Notes under the pieces: generated by a model
The model's database searches: none
What the model was told of the DNA's origin: nothing
The model's input: only the letters and a program-made list of their open reading frames with translations
Shown: positions 15,884 through 25,081 of the stretch, one piece after another
Numbering within the stretch: position 1 is the stretch's first letter
How the letters are laid out: each line of letters begins with the position of its first letter
Position numbers and translations under genes: made by a program
DNA from: a bacterium
GTDB lineage: Bacteria > Auribacterota > UBA3054
Length of the DNA stretch: 50,639 bases
Direction of reading: 5' to 3'
NCBI GenBank assembly: GCA_017649705.1
Contig: JAGCGH010000022.1
Coordinates: forward strand, 1-50,639

Positions 15884-18079
15884 TTAGGCAGTTACTATTT
15901 TTGAAAGATCGGCGATCTTGGTCTGGATGGTGTCGGAAACGTTCTTCAATATGGCGAGCCTGTTGGCGGCCACCGCCTTGTCGTCGGCGTAGATCCTCAC
16001 GTTGGTGAAGAAAGCGTCCAGGGGTCCGGCCACTTTGTCAGCCAAAAGTTTCACGGCTTTGCCGAACTCGCAGTTCTCGAGAAGCGCGTGGGCCTCGGGC
16101 TTGGCGCTTTCCCAGGCGGACCAGAGTTCTTTTTCTTCTTTTTCCGCAAAGAGGGCGGGATCGACCGACGGGGCCGCTTTGCCCTTCTTCTCGTCTTTCG
16201 CGATGTTGACGCAGCGCGTCAGCATGTTGCAAAGCGTCAGGAACGCGGGATCCTTCTTCATTTCCTGAAGCTCTTTGGCTTTCAGGCTGGATTTGAGGAT
16301 GTCCGGCCAGGGGGATCCGAAGACGGCCTGGATGATGTCGTAGCTGATGCCTTCCTCCTTCAAAACGGTCTCGAAGCGGCCCATGAAGAGGGAAGAGATC
16401 TGTTTCTCCAATTTCGCTTCGTCAGAGTGAGGCGCGAACCAGCTTTCCGCGATCAGGCCGAGCTCGTCTTCGGAGACGGCGGCGGAGACGCCCATCTTTT
16501 CGGTAAACATGCTAACGATGTTTCTCTTGAAAGATTCGCTGTCGGCTTCGAGAAGCTCCAGGGCGATCTTTATGAGAGAACTCAGTTTGAAGCTCAGCTT
16601 GTGGGCTATGATGGTCTTCAAAAGCCCGAAGGTCTGGCGGCGCAGCATGTAGGGGTCGGCGGAGCCGGTGGGGGCAAGGCCTACGGTCACGCAGCCTATG
16701 ATGGTGTCAATCTTGTCGGCGATGGAGAGCAGCGCGCCGGGAAGCGTCTCGGGAAGATCGTCGCCGGCGCTCCTGGGCTTGTACATCTCCTCGATGGCGA
16801 GGGCTTCATCATGGCTCACCTTGTCAACGCGCTCGGCGTAGATCCTGCCCATGATGCCCTGCAGTTCGGGGAACTCGAAGACCATGGCGGTGGTCAAATC
16901 GGACCTGGAGATGAGGGCGGCGTCGGAGGCTGTCTCCGCGGCTTCCTCTTTCCCCGTCATTTCCCCCAGTTTCGTGGCGATGATGGACACTCTTTCCGTC
17001 TTGGAATAGTAAGTGCCGATGTCCTTCTGGAAGACCACGCTTTTCAGCCTTTCCCGGCGGTCCTTCAGGGTGACTTCCTTGTCTTCGTTGAAGAAGAAGC
17101 GGGCGTCGGACAATCTCGCGGAGATGACGCGCTCATAGCCGGTCTTTATTAGCTCCTTTTCCTTGAGGTCGTTGTTGGTGACCGAAAGGAAGGCTGCTTC
17201 CAGATCTCCTTTCGCGTCGTAGCAGGGGAAGCTCTTCTGGTGCTTCTTCAGGGTGGTGATGAGCACTTCCGGGGGAAGCTCGAGATACTCCGGCGCGATG
17301 TCGCCCTTCACGCAGTTGGGATATTCCGTCAGGTTGGCGCAGATGTCTATCAGTTCCTCGTCGAGGCGCTCCTCAAGGCAGCCGAACTTGAGCAGCTGCT
17401 CTTTTATGATGTTTCTGCGTTCCTCGAAGGAGAGGATGACGAAGTGCTCTTTGAGCAGTTTTTCGTATTCCGCGAAGTCGGCCTTTTCCATAGTGAAGGG
17501 GCCGGGGGCGAGGAAGCGGTGGCCCTTTATTTCCCTCGAGGCTCCGAGGCCGTCCAGGTCGCATTCGACGAGCTTATCGCCCAGGAGGCAGCAAAGCGAG
17601 CGGATGGGGCGGGCGAAGGTCGTGGGCTTGACGTCCCAGCGCATGGATTTCGGGGAGCGCAGTCCTCTGATGAGTTCCGGTATCTTGTTCTTCAAAAGTT
17701 CCGCGGCCGGCTTTCCGCCTTCCTTTACGCGGGCGAAAAGATATTCCTTGCCGTTCTCCTCGACGCGGCCGACGCTCTCGATGGGCAGTCCCACTTTGCC
17801 GGCGAAACTAAGGGCGGCTTTGGTCGGTTCGCCGTCCTTGAAGGAAACGGAAACGGGCGGTCCTTTCACGTCGCTTTCTTTCACGGCCTGCGTTTCCGCG
17901 ACGGCTTCGCAGAAAAAGGCGAGCCTTCTGGGCGTCCAGGCGCAGACAACTTCCTTGTGCTCCAGCATGGCGGAATCGAAATAAGCTTCGAGCTCCTCCT
18001 TCATCTGGCGGGCGTAGTTGGGAAGGTAGGAAGCGGGGAGCTCTTCAGTCCCGATCTCTAAAAAGAATGGCAAGCTCAT
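15884..18079 (-). CDS. glyS: Glycyl-tRNA synthetase beta subunit
   Basis: A 731-residue beta chain of the heterotetrameric (alpha2beta2) glycyl-tRNA synthetase. The N-terminus MSLPFFLEIGTEELP is the family signature; MRWDVKPTTFARPIRSL, ITTLKKHQKSFP, GYERVISARLSDARFFFNED and ADKIDTIIGC-GLAPTGSADPYMLRRQ are conserved blocks (HD-like domain). The C-terminal anticodon-binding region reads FFTNVRIYADDKAVAANRLAIL. An AGGAGG lies about 5 bases before the ATG, and the start overlaps the glyQ stop by 4 bases. The subunits are thus coupled. Slightly longer than E. coli GlyS (689). Confidence 0.97.
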   Translation of the reverse strand: MSLPFFLEIGTEELPASYLPNYARQMKEELEAYFDSAMLEHKEVVCAWTPRRLAFFCEAVAETQAVKESDVKGPPVSVSFKDGEPTKAALSFAGKVGLPIESVGRVEENGKEYLFARVKEGGKPAAELLKNKIPELIRGLRSPKSMRWDVKPTTFARPIRSLCCLLGDKLVECDLDGLGASREIKGHRFLAPGPFTMEKADFAEYEKLLKEHFVILSFEERRNIIKEQLLKFGCLEERLDEELIDICANLTEYPNCVKGDIAPEYLELPPEVLITTLKKHQKSFPCYDAKGDLEAAFLSVTNNDLKEKELIKTGYERVISARLSDARFFFNEDKEVTLKDRRERLKSVVFQKDIGTYYSKTERVSIIATKLGEMTGKEEAAETASDAALISRSDLTTAMVFEFPELQGIMGRIYAERVDKVSHDEALAIEEMYKPRSAGDDLPETLPGALLSIADKIDTIIGCVTVGLAPTGSADPYMLRRQTFGLLKTIIAHKLSFKLSSLIKIALELLEADSESFKRNIVSMFTEKMGVSAAVSEDELGLIAESWFAPHSDEAKLEKQISSLFMGRFETVLKEEGISYDIIQAVFGSPWPDILKSSLKAKELQEMKKDPAFLTLCNMLTRCVNIAKDEKKGKAAPSVDPALFAEKEEKELWSAWESAKPEAHALLENCEFGKAVKLLADKVAGPLDAFFTNVRIYADDKAVAANRLAILKNVSDTIQTKIADLSKIVTA

Positions 18080-18957
18080 TTTTCCTCCTTATCGATGCCT
18101 TTGACGACCCTGTAGCACTTTGCGCAGTTAAGAGCCATGCTTCTAATTTTGGCGATGAAGGCGGTCCTTTGCGTCACGCTGATGGCGCCCCTGGCGTCCA
18201 GCACGTTGAACCAATGCGAGCAGTTCATGAGCCACTCGTAGGCGGCGTAGGGGATCTTCGCCTCGAGGGTTTCCTGGCATTCCTGCTCGGCCTGGGTGAA
18301 GAAACGCCAGTGCCTGTCAAGCGTCGCGTGGGAGAAACTGTAGTCGCTAAGCTCGAACTCGAACATCTTGCGCATGTCGCGGTAAGTGACGCCTTCCGTC
18401 CACTCGATGTCCATGACGTGGTCCTTGCCCTGGACGAAAGCGGCGATGCGCTCCAGACCGTAAGTGAGTTCCAGCGTCACGGGCTTCATCTCGAAGCCGG
18501 CCATCTGTTGGAAATAGGTGAACTGCGAGATCTCGGTGCCGTCGCAGAGGACCTGCCAGCCAAGTCCTGTGGCGCCCAGAGTGGGGGATTCCCAGTCGTC
18601 CTCCTCAAAGCGGAGGTCGTGGATCCTGGGGTCGATGCCGATGGCCTCGAGGCTCTTCAAATAAACTTCCTGGGCGTTCACGGGCGAAGGCTTGATGATC
18701 GCCTGGAACTGATGATGCTGGTAAAGGCGGTTGGGGTTGTCGCCGTAGCGGCCGTCGGTGGGGCGGCGGGAAGGCTGGACGTAAGCCACCTTCCAGGGGT
18801 CTGGCCCCTGGACGCCGAAGAAAGTGCAGGGATGGAAAGTGCCGGCGCCAACCTCAGGGTCGTAAGGTTGGACTATCACGCAGCCGTAATCGCTCCAATA
18901 TTTCTGCAGGCGGAAAATGATCTCCTGCAGGGTCGGAGCTTTTTCGAGTTTAGTCAT
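18076..18957 (-). CDS. glyQ: Glycyl-tRNA synthetase alpha subunit
   Basis: A 293-residue class II synthetase catalytic subunit. Conserved segments include LQEIIFRLQKYWSDYGCVIVQPYD, EVGAGTFHPCTFF, WKVAYVQPSRRPTDGRYG, NRLYQHHQFQ, LEAIGIDPRIHDLRFEEDDWESPTLGA (cut here for length), GLGWQVLCDGTEI and LELTYGLERI. It makes glycyl-adenylate; GlyS supplies tRNA binding. It is the first gene of the minus-strand unit and has an extended -10 promoter about 41 bases upstream. No strong Shine-Dalgarno is seen before its ATG. Confidence 0.97.
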   Translation of the reverse strand: MTKLEKAPTLQEIIFRLQKYWSDYGCVIVQPYDPEVGAGTFHPCTFFGVQGPDPWKVAYVQPSRRPTDGRYGDNPNRLYQHHQFQAIIKPSPVNAQEVYLKSLEAIGIDPRIHDLRFEEDDWESPTLGATGLGWQVLCDGTEISQFTYFQQMAGFEMKPVTLELTYGLERIAAFVQGKDHVMDIEWTEGVTYRDMRKMFEFELSDYSFSHATLDRHWRFFTQAEQECQETLEAKIPYAAYEWLMNCSHWFNVLDARGAISVTQRTAFIAKIRSMALNCAKCYRVVKGIDKEEK

Positions 18958-18997
18958 TTCTTTAGCCGTTTTGATTACTTATAAACATTATCTATAA

Positions 18998-19006
18998 ATT
19001 ATAGCA
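18998..19006 (-). promoter_or_regulatory. Extended -10 promoter of glyQ
   Basis: On the minus strand the sequence reads TGCTATAAT, a perfect extended -10 (TG-n-TATAAT). No good -35 hexamer is found 16-18 bases further upstream. The predicted start would give a leader of about 34 bases before the glyQ ATG. Confidence 0.7.
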
Positions 19007-19035
19007 TAAACGGCCGCGCGTCTTTTTCAGGGCTT

Positions 19036-19392
19036 TCAGGAGACCACTTCCGGACCGGGCCCTGGTCCTATGCCCTTGGGATTCGGGCCGTATTCGTTGT
19101 CGCCGGGATCGCTGTCGATGAGGAAGAAGATGATGAGGATAATCGTGCCGATCAAGGGAATGCATCCAAGCAGAAGCCACCAGCCGGTGCGCCCGGTGTC
19201 ATGCAGCCTTCGGACGGCGACAGATAAGCCGGGAATGAGGAGCGCGATGCCTGCAATGATGTTCACGATTGGGATCACGCTCAGTATTAACGAGAACAGG
19301 AAGAAAAACCAGTACTCGCTGCGGCGGGCTCTGCCCTCAAAGCACCTGTAAGCCTTGTTCCAGACGCTGACGATAGACTCTGAAAAACTCAT
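19036..19392 (-). CDS. DUF805 inner-membrane protein
   Basis: A 118-residue membrane protein of the DUF805 family. The amphipathic N-terminus CFEGRARRSEYWFFFLF is the family hallmark, followed by two or three hydrophobic segments and GLSVAVRRLHDTGRTGWWLLL, the second conserved block. The tail has SDPGDNEYGPNPKG, also typical. Function is not established for the family. An AGGAG lies 6 bases before the ATG and an extended -10 lies about 37 bases upstream. The gene precedes glyQ on the same strand; glyQ has its own promoter just beyond its end. Confidence 0.92.
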   Translation of the reverse strand: MSFSESIVSVWNKAYRCFEGRARRSEYWFFFLFSLILSVIPIVNIIAGIALLIPGLSVAVRRLHDTGRTGWWLLLGCIPLIGTIILIIFFLIDSDPGDNEYGPNPKGIGPGPGPEVVS

Positions 19393-19428
19393 AGTTATCT
19401 CCTTAGTTGCGGTTATTTATCTAAAGTC

Positions 19429-19437
19429 ATTATAGCA
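19429..19437 (-). promoter_or_regulatory. Extended -10 promoter of the DUF805 gene
   Basis: Minus-strand TGCTATAAT, identical to the elements before glyQ and the small ribosomal protein gene. No recognisable -35. It sits in a 149-base divergent intergenic region shared with the acyl-CoA synthetase gene. Confidence 0.68.
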
Positions 19438-19518
19438 AAAGGCGGCCTTCCGGAGAATGATGAAAGGGAAACTATTTACTTTTTAATGGTTTTTTCATAC
19501 AATAAAATAATGGCGTAT

Positions 19519-19524
19519 TATAAT
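19519..19524 (+). promoter_or_regulatory. Candidate -10 element of the acyl-CoA synthetase gene
   Basis: TATAAT in the AT-rich right half of the divergent intergenic region, 17 bases before the ATG at 19542. No clear -35 or TG extension. Placement is plausible but the leader would be only about 10 bases. Confidence 0.4.
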
Positions 19525-19541
19525 CGTCGGAATAAAAGATT

Positions 19542-21167
19542 ATGAAGTACTACGATTTTCTAGAAAAATACAAGCAGGCCGCGTCGCCCTGGCCCTTCAA
19601 TTTCGCCGTGGACGTCGTGGACGCCGAGGGAAAGGCGAACCCCGAAAAGCTCGCCATGATCTGGCTTGACGAGCACGGCGAGGAAAAGCGTTTCACTTAC
19701 GCGGATTTCACCAGGGAATCCAACAAGGCCGCCAACGTGCTGAGAGACCTTGGGGTGAAAAGGGAGGACATCGTCGTTCTGATGATGACCAGGCGTCCCG
19801 AGTGGTGGATCTGCGCCCTGGCCGTCATGAAGCTGGGCGCCATCGTCATTCCGGTCTCCTCAAAACTGACGCCTTACGACATCCGCTACCGCAGCGGCAT
19901 GACGCCTATAAAAGCCATCATAACGGAAGACGGACTGAAGGGCGTTTTCGACGAAGCCAGCGATGATCTGACTTACGTGCATCTCTTTTTGACCTACGAC
20001 GGCGGAAACGAAAAATGGCAGAATATGGGCGAGCTTTGCGCTAAGGCTTCCCCTGAATTCAAAGATCCCGCCGACACCACCATCCTTTCCCCCATGATCA
20101 TGTACTTCACCTCCGGCACTTCAGGCCTTCCGAAGATGGTGAGGCACAATTATCTCTACGCCTGGGCTCACCTGGCCACCAGCGAACTGTGGCACAGGGA
20201 AACTCCGGAGTCGTTGCAGTGGACCATCACCGACACCGGCTGGGGAAAACTCTGCTGGGGCGCCTTCATCGCCCAGTGGATGGCGGGCTCCTGCATTTTT
20301 GTCTACGAGTACAAGGGCCACTTCGACGGCAAGGATATTTTGAGAAATATCGAGAAATACCATATTACGAACTTCTGCGCGCCTCCCACGGTCTATCGTC
20401 TCCTGATCGCCGAGGACGTCAGGAAATACGACATCTCCTCCCTTAAGGTGACCACCGCCGCGGGCGAGGCTTTGAGCATTCCCGACGCCAACAAGTGGAA
20501 GGAGCTTTCCGGGCTCGACATCTACGAGGGCTACGGACAGACCGAGAGCACCATCCTTCTGGGCAATCTGCCCGGCGAACAGCACAAGATCGGATCCTTA
20601 GGCAGATCCATCCCGGGTCTCGACGTCGACATCGTCGACGACGAAGGCAACCGCCTTGGCCCCGACAAGGAAGGCAACATCGCCGTCTGCATGGAAGGGA
20701 AGTGGCCTCCCGGACTTTTCCACGGCTACCTCAACGAGGAAGAGATGAACAAGGAAGTCTTCCATCACGGCTGGTACTATACCCGCGACCTGGGCATCAA
20801 GGACAAGGACGGTTTCATCTGGTTCGTCTCCCGCAGCGACGACGTTTTCAAGAGCTCAGGCTACCGCATCAGCCCGGCGGAAGTCGAGAAAGCCCTGCAG
20901 CAGCACGAGGCGGTGGCGGACAGCATCGTCATCGGCGTGCCGCACAAGCTGCGCGGCAACGTGGTCAAGGCTTTCGTGCAATTGAGGCCCGGCTTCGAAC
21001 CTTCCTTCCTTCTGAGCAAGGACATCCAGAGCTTCGTGAGAAAGAACACCGCGCCCTACATGTACCCGAGGATAGTGGAATTCGTGGACGATCTGCCCAA
21101 GACCACCAACGGCAAAAAGTGCCGCTGGAAAATGGTGGAGATAGAAAACAAAAAGAACAATGGATAA
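19542..21167 (+). CDS. AMP-forming acyl-CoA synthetase (MACS/acetyl-CoA synthetase-like)
   Basis: A 541-residue adenylate-forming ligase that should convert a carboxylic acid, ATP and CoA to an acyl-CoA. Core motifs: A3 YFTSGTSGLPKMVRH, A5 YEGYGQTES, A7/A8 WYYTRDLGIKDKDGF with WFVSRSDDVFKSSGYRISP, and A10 PKTTNGKKCRW with the catalytic Lys. The overall pattern resembles medium-chain acyl-CoA synthetases (ACSM type). No signal or membrane segment. The 3' end overlaps queH by 8 bases, so the two are co-translated despite unrelated roles. The chain length of the substrate cannot be told from sequence. Confidence 0.9.
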   Translation: MKYYDFLEKYKQAASPWPFNFAVDVVDAEGKANPEKLAMIWLDEHGEEKRFTYADFTRESNKAANVLRDLGVKREDIVVLMMTRRPEWWICALAVMKLGAIVIPVSSKLTPYDIRYRSGMTPIKAIITEDGLKGVFDEASDDLTYVHLFLTYDGGNEKWQNMGELCAKASPEFKDPADTTILSPMIMYFTSGTSGLPKMVRHNYLYAWAHLATSELWHRETPESLQWTITDTGWGKLCWGAFIAQWMAGSCIFVYEYKGHFDGKDILRNIEKYHITNFCAPPTVYRLLIAEDVRKYDISSLKVTTAAGEALSIPDANKWKELSGLDIYEGYGQTESTILLGNLPGEQHKIGSLGRSIPGLDVDIVDDEGNRLGPDKEGNIAVCMEGKWPPGLFHGYLNEEEMNKEVFHHGWYYTRDLGIKDKDGFIWFVSRSDDVFKSSGYRISPAEVEKALQQHEAVADSIVIGVPHKLRGNVVKAFVQLRPGFEPSFLLSKDIQSFVRKNTAPYMYPRIVEFVDDLPKTTNGKKCRWKMVEIENKKNNG

Positions 21168-21690
21168 GTGCGTCCTGCATACCTGCTGCGGACCCTGCGC
21201 CAGCCATTGCTGCCATGTTCTGGCGGACGCCGGGAAAAGGCCGGTTCTGTTTTATTCCAACTCCAACATCAGCCCCTTCGAGGAATTTGTAAGGCGCTGG
21301 GAGAACGTTAAAAAACTGGCCGGCATCCTGGGCGTGGAGGCCGTCTGCGACATTTACGACCATGAAGCGTGGCTTGCGGCTGTGAAAGGCCATGAAACGG
21401 ACCCGGAAGGCGGAGAGCGCTGCCGCCTTTGCTTCGCTTTCAATCTGAAAAGAGCGTATGAATTCGCTTCAGCCAGAGGGCTGGAATTCACCACCTCGCT
21501 CACGGTCAGCCCTTACAAGAATTCCAAAACCCTTTTCGAAGTGGGGGGCTCTTTTCCCAATTTTCTAAAATTCGATTTCAAGAAAAAGGACGGATACAAG
21601 CACAGCGTGGAATTGTCCAAAGAATACGGCCTCTACCGCCAGAACTACTGCGGCTGCGAGTTTTCCTTGTCGCAGAGGGAGAAGGAATGA
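21160..21690 (+). CDS. queH: Epoxyqueuosine reductase QueH
   Basis: A 176-residue protein of the QueH (DUF208) family, the non-cobalamin enzyme that reduces epoxyqueuosine to queuosine in tRNA. The Cys-rich sites are all visible: LHTCCGPCASHC near the N-terminus, ERCRLCFAFNL in the middle and NYCGCEFS near the end; these bind an iron-sulfur cluster and a second metal. SLTVSPYKN is another family block. The queuosine pathway partner tgt is at 44.96-46.12 kb. Its stop is directly followed by the hrpB ATG. Confidence 0.93.
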   Translation: MDKCVLHTCCGPCASHCCHVLADAGKRPVLFYSNSNISPFEEFVRRWENVKKLAGILGVEAVCDIYDHEAWLAAVKGHETDPEGGERCRLCFAFNLKRAYEFASARGLEFTTSLTVSPYKNSKTLFEVGGSFPNFLKFDFKKKDGYKHSVELSKEYGLYRQNYCGCEFSLSQREKE

Positions 21691-24105
21691 ATGAAGTGGC
21701 CGGAAAAGCTTAAAGCTCTTCCGATCTTCAGTCACCTTGATACGGTGACGGAAACTTTGTCCGTTTCCAACGCGCTCCTGGAGGCCGCCCCCGGCGTGGG
21801 CAAGACCACCCTCGTTCCCCTGTCTTTGCTGGACGCCCCCTTCGTTTCAAAGAAAATAATCATGCTGGAGCCCAGGAGGCTGGCCGCCAGGGCCGCCTGT
21901 TCCATCATGTCCAGCTACCTTGGGGAAGAGCCGGGAGGCACGGTAGGCTACCGCACGAAGCTTGACACGAAAGTCTCGAAGGCCACGAAAATAGAGATAG
22001 TCACGGACGGCGTCTTCACCAGGATCATCCAGAACGACCCGGAACTCAGGGATTATTCCGTCGTCATTTTCGACGAGTTTCACGAACGCAGCCTGCAGAA
22101 CGACCTCGGTTTTGTTTTGACACTGGAAGTCCAGGAAAATTTCAGGCCAGACCTCAGGCTGCTTCTGATGTCCGCCACGCCGGACCCCTCTTTTTTGGAG
22201 CGCTGCGGCGCTTTCAAAGCTCTCAGCGTCCCGGGGAAAATGTTCCCTCTCGAAATAGGGTACCTGCCGCCCAATTACGGCGAAAGGCTGGAAGCAGCCG
22301 CGTCCCGCGCCGTGAAACGCTTGCTTAACGAATTTGAGGGCGACGTTCTGGTTTTCCTGCCCGGCTTGGCGGAAATAGAGAATACCAAAAGAGCCTTGGG
22401 AGACATCGGAGGCGTCGAGATCCTGACTCTGCACGGTTCCCTTAAAAAAGAAGAGCAGGACAGAGTGCTTTTCCCGGGAGATGTGAGAAGGGTGATCCTT
22501 TCCAGCGCAATAGCGGAGAGCAGCCTGACCGTCCCCAACGTGCGCTGCGTGGTCGACAGCGGGCTCAGCCGCTTTTCCGTTTACGATCCCAATTCCGCGA
22601 TCGAACGGTTGGAAACGCGTTCCTCGGACCTCGGGACGATAACCCAGAGGGCGGGCCGCGCCGGGCGCACGGCTCCCGGCCGCGTCATCAGGCTTTGGGA
22701 AAAAGGCACGGAGAATTCCCGCCCGCAGTCGGCTGAGCCTGAGATCGCGAGAGCCGACCTTAGTTCCGTCTGCCTTTCCCTGGCCGTCTGGGGCGAAAAG
22801 AACTTTGAGCGCCTGAAATGGCCGGTTTTCCCAAAAAAAGAAATGATGGATCAGGCAAAGGAACTTTTGATCTCTTTGGGGGCGCTGGATCCCGAGGGCG
22901 GCGCGACGAATTTGGGCAAAAAGATGGAAGCGCTCCCGCTTCACCCGCGCCTGGCCGGCATGCTGCTGCGCGCGAAGAAAGAGGGAGCGCTGAAAAAAGC
23001 CGCCAGGCTGGCGGCCTGCCTGGAGGGCGATAACGATGTCAAAGGAGATCTGGAAGCGCTGCTGAGAGAAAAATTAATCCAGACCGCCGAACGTTCCTCG
23101 GAGAGGCTTTTCAGACTAATGAATGGCGCCGGGGAAGACAAGGCAAAGATATCCGCCGGCCGTCTCGTCTCCTGGGCGTTTCCCGATCGGATAGCGAAGA
23201 AAAGGGAAAGCGGGAGCTTTTTGCTGAGGAACGGCAAAGGCGGCGTCTTGGCTTTTGAAGGCGCCCTCTCAGAATGCGAATATATCGCGGCCGCTTCCCT
23301 TGAAGGAAAAGTTGGCAACGCAAGGATCCATTCCGCCGCCGAGCTGACGCTCGACGAGATCACGGAGGACTTCGCTTCGTTTTTCTCCCCGCAGGAAAAG
23401 ATCGTTTGGGAAGAAAAGCGGAAAAAAGCCGTTACCGTAAAGGAGACGAAACTTGGGGAGATAACTGTAAAGCGCGAGGAGAAGTCGGGGGGAAGCGAAG
23501 GGGAAAGCGCGCTTCTTCTGGAAAAACTCCTGGAGGAAGGGCTGAGGCCTTTGAAATGGACGGACGCCGCCAGATCTTTTATGGAAAGGGCCGAGTGCGC
23601 CCACGTAAAATTGGGTTCGGATTGGCCGTCGTTCAAGCTGGAGCAGCTTTTAAAAGACGCTTCAGATTGGCTTCTGCCGGCGCTTTCCGGACTGAATTCC
23701 TTCGACAAGGCCGCTGAAGCGGATCTTTTGACCGCCCTGAAGGGCAGGCTGGGCTCCGGAAGCCGGGAAATGGAAAAGCTTTTCCCCAAGACTTGGCCGC
23801 TGCCGTCCGGAAAGATCGCCAGGATCGACTACAGCGATCCCCAAAATCCCACGCTCTCCTCCTACCTGCAGGACTTCTACGGCATGGACTACAATCCTTC
23901 CATAGCCGGCGGCGCGGTCAAACTCAGGGTGGAGCTTCTGAATCCGGCCGGCCGCCCGGTCCAGGTCACCTCCGACCTGGCGAATTTTTGGAAGAATTCG
24001 TATCCCATAATAAGGAAGGAACTGAAGGGGCGCTACCCCAAGCACAACTGGCCCGAGGAGCCGGCGCTGGGGGACAAAAGATTAAAAAAGCCAAAAAAGT
24101 GCTAA
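21691..24105 (+). CDS. hrpB: ATP-dependent DExH helicase HrpB
   Basis: An 804-residue DEAH-type RNA helicase-like protein. Motif I is APGVGKTT, motif II DEFH in FDEFHERSLQNDLG, motif III MSATPD, motif IV/V ILSSAIAESSLTVPNVRCVVDSGLSR and motif VI QRAGRAGR. A helicase-associated HA2 region follows, then the HrpB-specific C-terminal domain with LSSYLQDFYGMDYNPSI and ELLNPAGRPVQVTSDLANFW. Length fits HrpB (about 800-840). The ATG follows the queH stop without a gap. Its cellular role in bacteria is poorly defined. Confidence 0.95.
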   Translation: MKWPEKLKALPIFSHLDTVTETLSVSNALLEAAPGVGKTTLVPLSLLDAPFVSKKIIMLEPRRLAARAACSIMSSYLGEEPGGTVGYRTKLDTKVSKATKIEIVTDGVFTRIIQNDPELRDYSVVIFDEFHERSLQNDLGFVLTLEVQENFRPDLRLLLMSATPDPSFLERCGAFKALSVPGKMFPLEIGYLPPNYGERLEAAASRAVKRLLNEFEGDVLVFLPGLAEIENTKRALGDIGGVEILTLHGSLKKEEQDRVLFPGDVRRVILSSAIAESSLTVPNVRCVVDSGLSRFSVYDPNSAIERLETRSSDLGTITQRAGRAGRTAPGRVIRLWEKGTENSRPQSAEPEIARADLSSVCLSLAVWGEKNFERLKWPVFPKKEMMDQAKELLISLGALDPEGGATNLGKKMEALPLHPRLAGMLLRAKKEGALKKAARLAACLEGDNDVKGDLEALLREKLIQTAERSSERLFRLMNGAGEDKAKISAGRLVSWAFPDRIAKKRESGSFLLRNGKGGVLAFEGALSECEYIAAASLEGKVGNARIHSAAELTLDEITEDFASFFSPQEKIVWEEKRKKAVTVKETKLGEITVKREEKSGGSEGESALLLEKLLEEGLRPLKWTDAARSFMERAECAHVKLGSDWPSFKLEQLLKDASDWLLPALSGLNSFDKAAEADLLTALKGRLGSGSREMEKLFPKTWPLPSGKIARIDYSDPQNPTLSSYLQDFYGMDYNPSIAGGAVKLRVELLNPAGRPVQVTSDLANFWKNSYPIIRKELKGRYPKHNWPEEPALGDKRLKKPKKC

Positions 24106-24114
24106 AATAGGAGT

Positions 24115-24993
24115 ATGAGAAAAATTTACCTATTCTTCTTCGCGCTCATTTGCGCCGCGGTGTCCTTCGGATACAAATACGAACTGGCGATGCCTCTTAG
24201 AGACGGCGTCTACATGGCTCTGGTGCACGTCGCCAGCAACACCAACGCCAGCGAGCGCGTCATCTGCAGCCGCTCCTTCCACGTGCCGGACTTCCCGGAA
24301 GCCGACCCCAATCCGGACTGGGGCTGCAAGGGTCTGACAACGGATGACCCCCAGTACTTGAATTCCTCCCTGGCGGGGATGCAGGCCATCGTGGCAAGGG
24401 ATCTGAGGGACGAGGGCTATTACGCGCTCTATGCCGTGAACGCCGAGACCAACGAGGTGAATACTTACGTTGTCGTGAACAGCTGGCCGGGAGCGGAGAC
24501 CGGGGTATACGAAGGGACGCTGGAAGCCAGCAGCATACAGCTTCTGGGCATCCTTCCCGCCAAGAAGAACCTGGGCATGCAGGTCGTGAACGCTTCCCAG
24601 AACAAGAATTATTACATTAAGATGAAGTGCGTCATCGATCCCGACGACCTGGCCAAAGTCATCCAGCCCAAGACCAACGCGGTCTACGCCTCCTTCGCTT
24701 TCAACGACGACGAGATCCGCTGGCAGGCCCTGACGTTCCTTAATAACATGAAGGTCTCCAAAAACCTCCGGCAGCTCTCCATCAAATCCGGCACCACCAA
24801 GGCCAAGGTCAACTGCAGGACCGGCGTGGTGAACCTCCAGGGCATCGCCAAGCAGTACCTCCAGGATTACAGCAGGGTGCGCTTTTTCCTCAATATCAAC
24901 GACTACAGCAACGTGGATCTCATCTGGTTCGACCATCAGAGGAAATACAATTGGAACAGGGAGTACAAACCCCATCGCAAAGGGGCCCGTTGA
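24115..24993 (+). CDS. Exported protein of unknown function
   Basis: A 292-residue protein with a clear signal peptide (MRKIYLFFFALICAAVSFGYKY, cleavage near residue 19). I do not recognise the mature domain. It is rich in Asn, Tyr and Val with beta-like segments and few Cys, and ends in a basic tail (YKPHRKGAR). The start lies 9 bases after the hrpB stop. TGCTAAAAT overlaps the hrpB stop and could act as an extended -10, which would place transcription start at the ATG itself. An AGGAG is present but only 1 base before the ATG, too close for normal use. Start and expression mode are therefore uncertain. Confidence 0.72.
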   Translation: MRKIYLFFFALICAAVSFGYKYELAMPLRDGVYMALVHVASNTNASERVICSRSFHVPDFPEADPNPDWGCKGLTTDDPQYLNSSLAGMQAIVARDLRDEGYYALYAVNAETNEVNTYVVVNSWPGAETGVYEGTLEASSIQLLGILPAKKNLGMQVVNASQNKNYYIKMKCVIDPDDLAKVIQPKTNAVYASFAFNDDEIRWQALTFLNNMKVSKNLRQLSIKSGTTKAKVNCRTGVVNLQGIAKQYLQDYSRVRFFLNINDYSNVDLIWFDHQRKYNWNREYKPHRKGAR

Positions 24994-25000
24994 CCCTGGT

Positions 25001-25028
25001 TTGATTTTGAGGGGGATTATGCTATAAT
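25001..25028 (+). promoter_or_regulatory. Promoter of the mS38/bS22-like gene
   Basis: TTGATT at 25001-25006, 16-base spacer, TATAAT at 25023-25028, with a TG-C extension (TGCTATAAT from 25020). This is the best sigma-70-type promoter in the window and suits a ribosomal protein gene. Confidence 0.8.
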
Positions 25029-25081
25029 AGCCCCTAACCTAATTGAACTGTAAATTTTTCACCTAAACAGGAGTGTTTGCT

